Shown: positions 5,500 through 5,759 of the stretch, piece by piece
How positions within the stretch are numbered: position 1 is the stretch's first letter
Layout: the number at the start of each line of letters is the position of its first letter
From: Pseudomonadota bacterium
Lineage (GTDB): Bacteria > Pseudomonadota > Alphaproteobacteria > Sphingomonadales > Sphingomonadaceae
NCBI GenBank assembly: GCA_023413015.1
Contig: JAEZQR010000026.1
Span: forward strand, 1-5,759
Reading direction: 5' to 3'
DNA: 5,759 bases
Notes under the pieces: model-generated
Databases searched by the model: none
What the model was told of the DNA's origin: nothing
Seen by the model: the letters and a program-made list of their open reading frames with translations, nothing else
Position numbers and translations under genes: made by a program

Positions 5500-5759
5500 C
5501 TACTCCACCCAGCCGAGGCCCATGTCGCGGTAGACGGCGCGGTCCTCGGCCCAGTCGGACTTGACCTTGACGTGGAGGAACAGGTGGACCCGGCGTCCCA
5601 GCTGTTCCTCCAGCTCGGCGCGCGCCGCCGCACCGATCTTCTTGATCTGCTGGCCGCCCTTGCCGAGCACGATCGCCTTCTGGGTGTCGCGCTCGACGAA
5701 GATCTGCTGGTGGATCGCCGCCGATCCGTCGCGCCGATCCTCCCACTTCTCGGTCTCGA
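5500..5759 (-). CDS. era: GTPase Era, C-terminal KH-domain fragment
   Basis: Only the last 85 residues are in the window; the GTPase domain lies beyond the right edge. Era is an essential GTPase that binds the 3' end of 16S rRNA and assists small-subunit maturation. The visible part is the type II KH domain. IHQQIFVERDTQKAIVLGKG contains the start of the GKGG RNA-binding loop (fragment residues 32-35), followed by QQIKKIGAAARAELEEQLGRRVHL, the strand LFLHVKVKSDWAED and the closing LGWVE. This is the characteristic Era ending. The gene's TAG stop is at 5502-5500. It is the first visible gene of the era-recO-fadL-type-parC series; in many bacteria rnc lies just upstream of era. Confidence 0.94.
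   Translation of the reverse strand, partial: ETEKWEDRRDGSAAIHQQIFVERDTQKAIVLGKGGQQIKKIGAAARAELEEQLGRRVHLFLHVKVKSDWAEDRAVYRDMGLGWVE

Noticed and set aside
5406..5746. Two minus-strand frames of 75 and 91 codons at the right edge
   Set aside because: They are off-frame readings of the era 3' end; the true frame gives the Era KH domain and ends at 5500.

Overview
This is a GC-rich chromosomal window that looks like an alphaproteobacterium, most likely of the Sphingomonadales. The evidence is a minus-strand run of era, recO, a FadL-type porin gene and parC, an alphaproteobacterial-looking RecO with a single-cysteine CAATGA segment, and a ParC with the HPHGDQ version of the drug-binding helix. 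The taxonomic call is inferred from protein style and gene order, not from a search.

Layout. Positions 1-230 (+) hold the C-terminus of a major facilitator transporter. Its stop codon overlaps, tail to tail, the stop of a minus-strand pair of small uncharacterised genes (227-598 and 595-810), which overlap each other and are probably translated as a coupled pair. Positions 811-934 form a short divergent control region. It leads on the plus strand into a 31-codon gene (935-1030) with an ideal Shine-Dalgarno sequence and a probable single-pass membrane product. A perfect 10-bp GC hairpin (1017-1040) closes that gene and separates it from the convergent parC.

From 1044 to the right edge everything reads on the minus strand, in transcription order era (partial, 5759-5500), recO (5422-4664), a FadL/OmpP1-type outer-membrane protein (4648-3362) and parC (3290-1044). 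The spacings are 77, 15 and 71 bases. Era (ribosome assembly), RecO (recombinational repair) and ParC (chromosome decatenation) are housekeeping genes. The outer-membrane transporter follows recO so closely that it is almost certainly co-transcribed with it. Whether parC shares the transcript or uses a promoter in the 71-base gap cannot be settled from sequence alone.

There is no sign of a mobile element, CRISPR array, tRNA, rRNA or known defence system. The least ordinary part is 811-1043: a compact unit whose ribosome-binding site sits exactly in the loop of a perfect hairpin, whose start codon overlaps the stop of a 6-codon mini-ORF, and whose stop codon sits in the loop of a second perfect hairpin.
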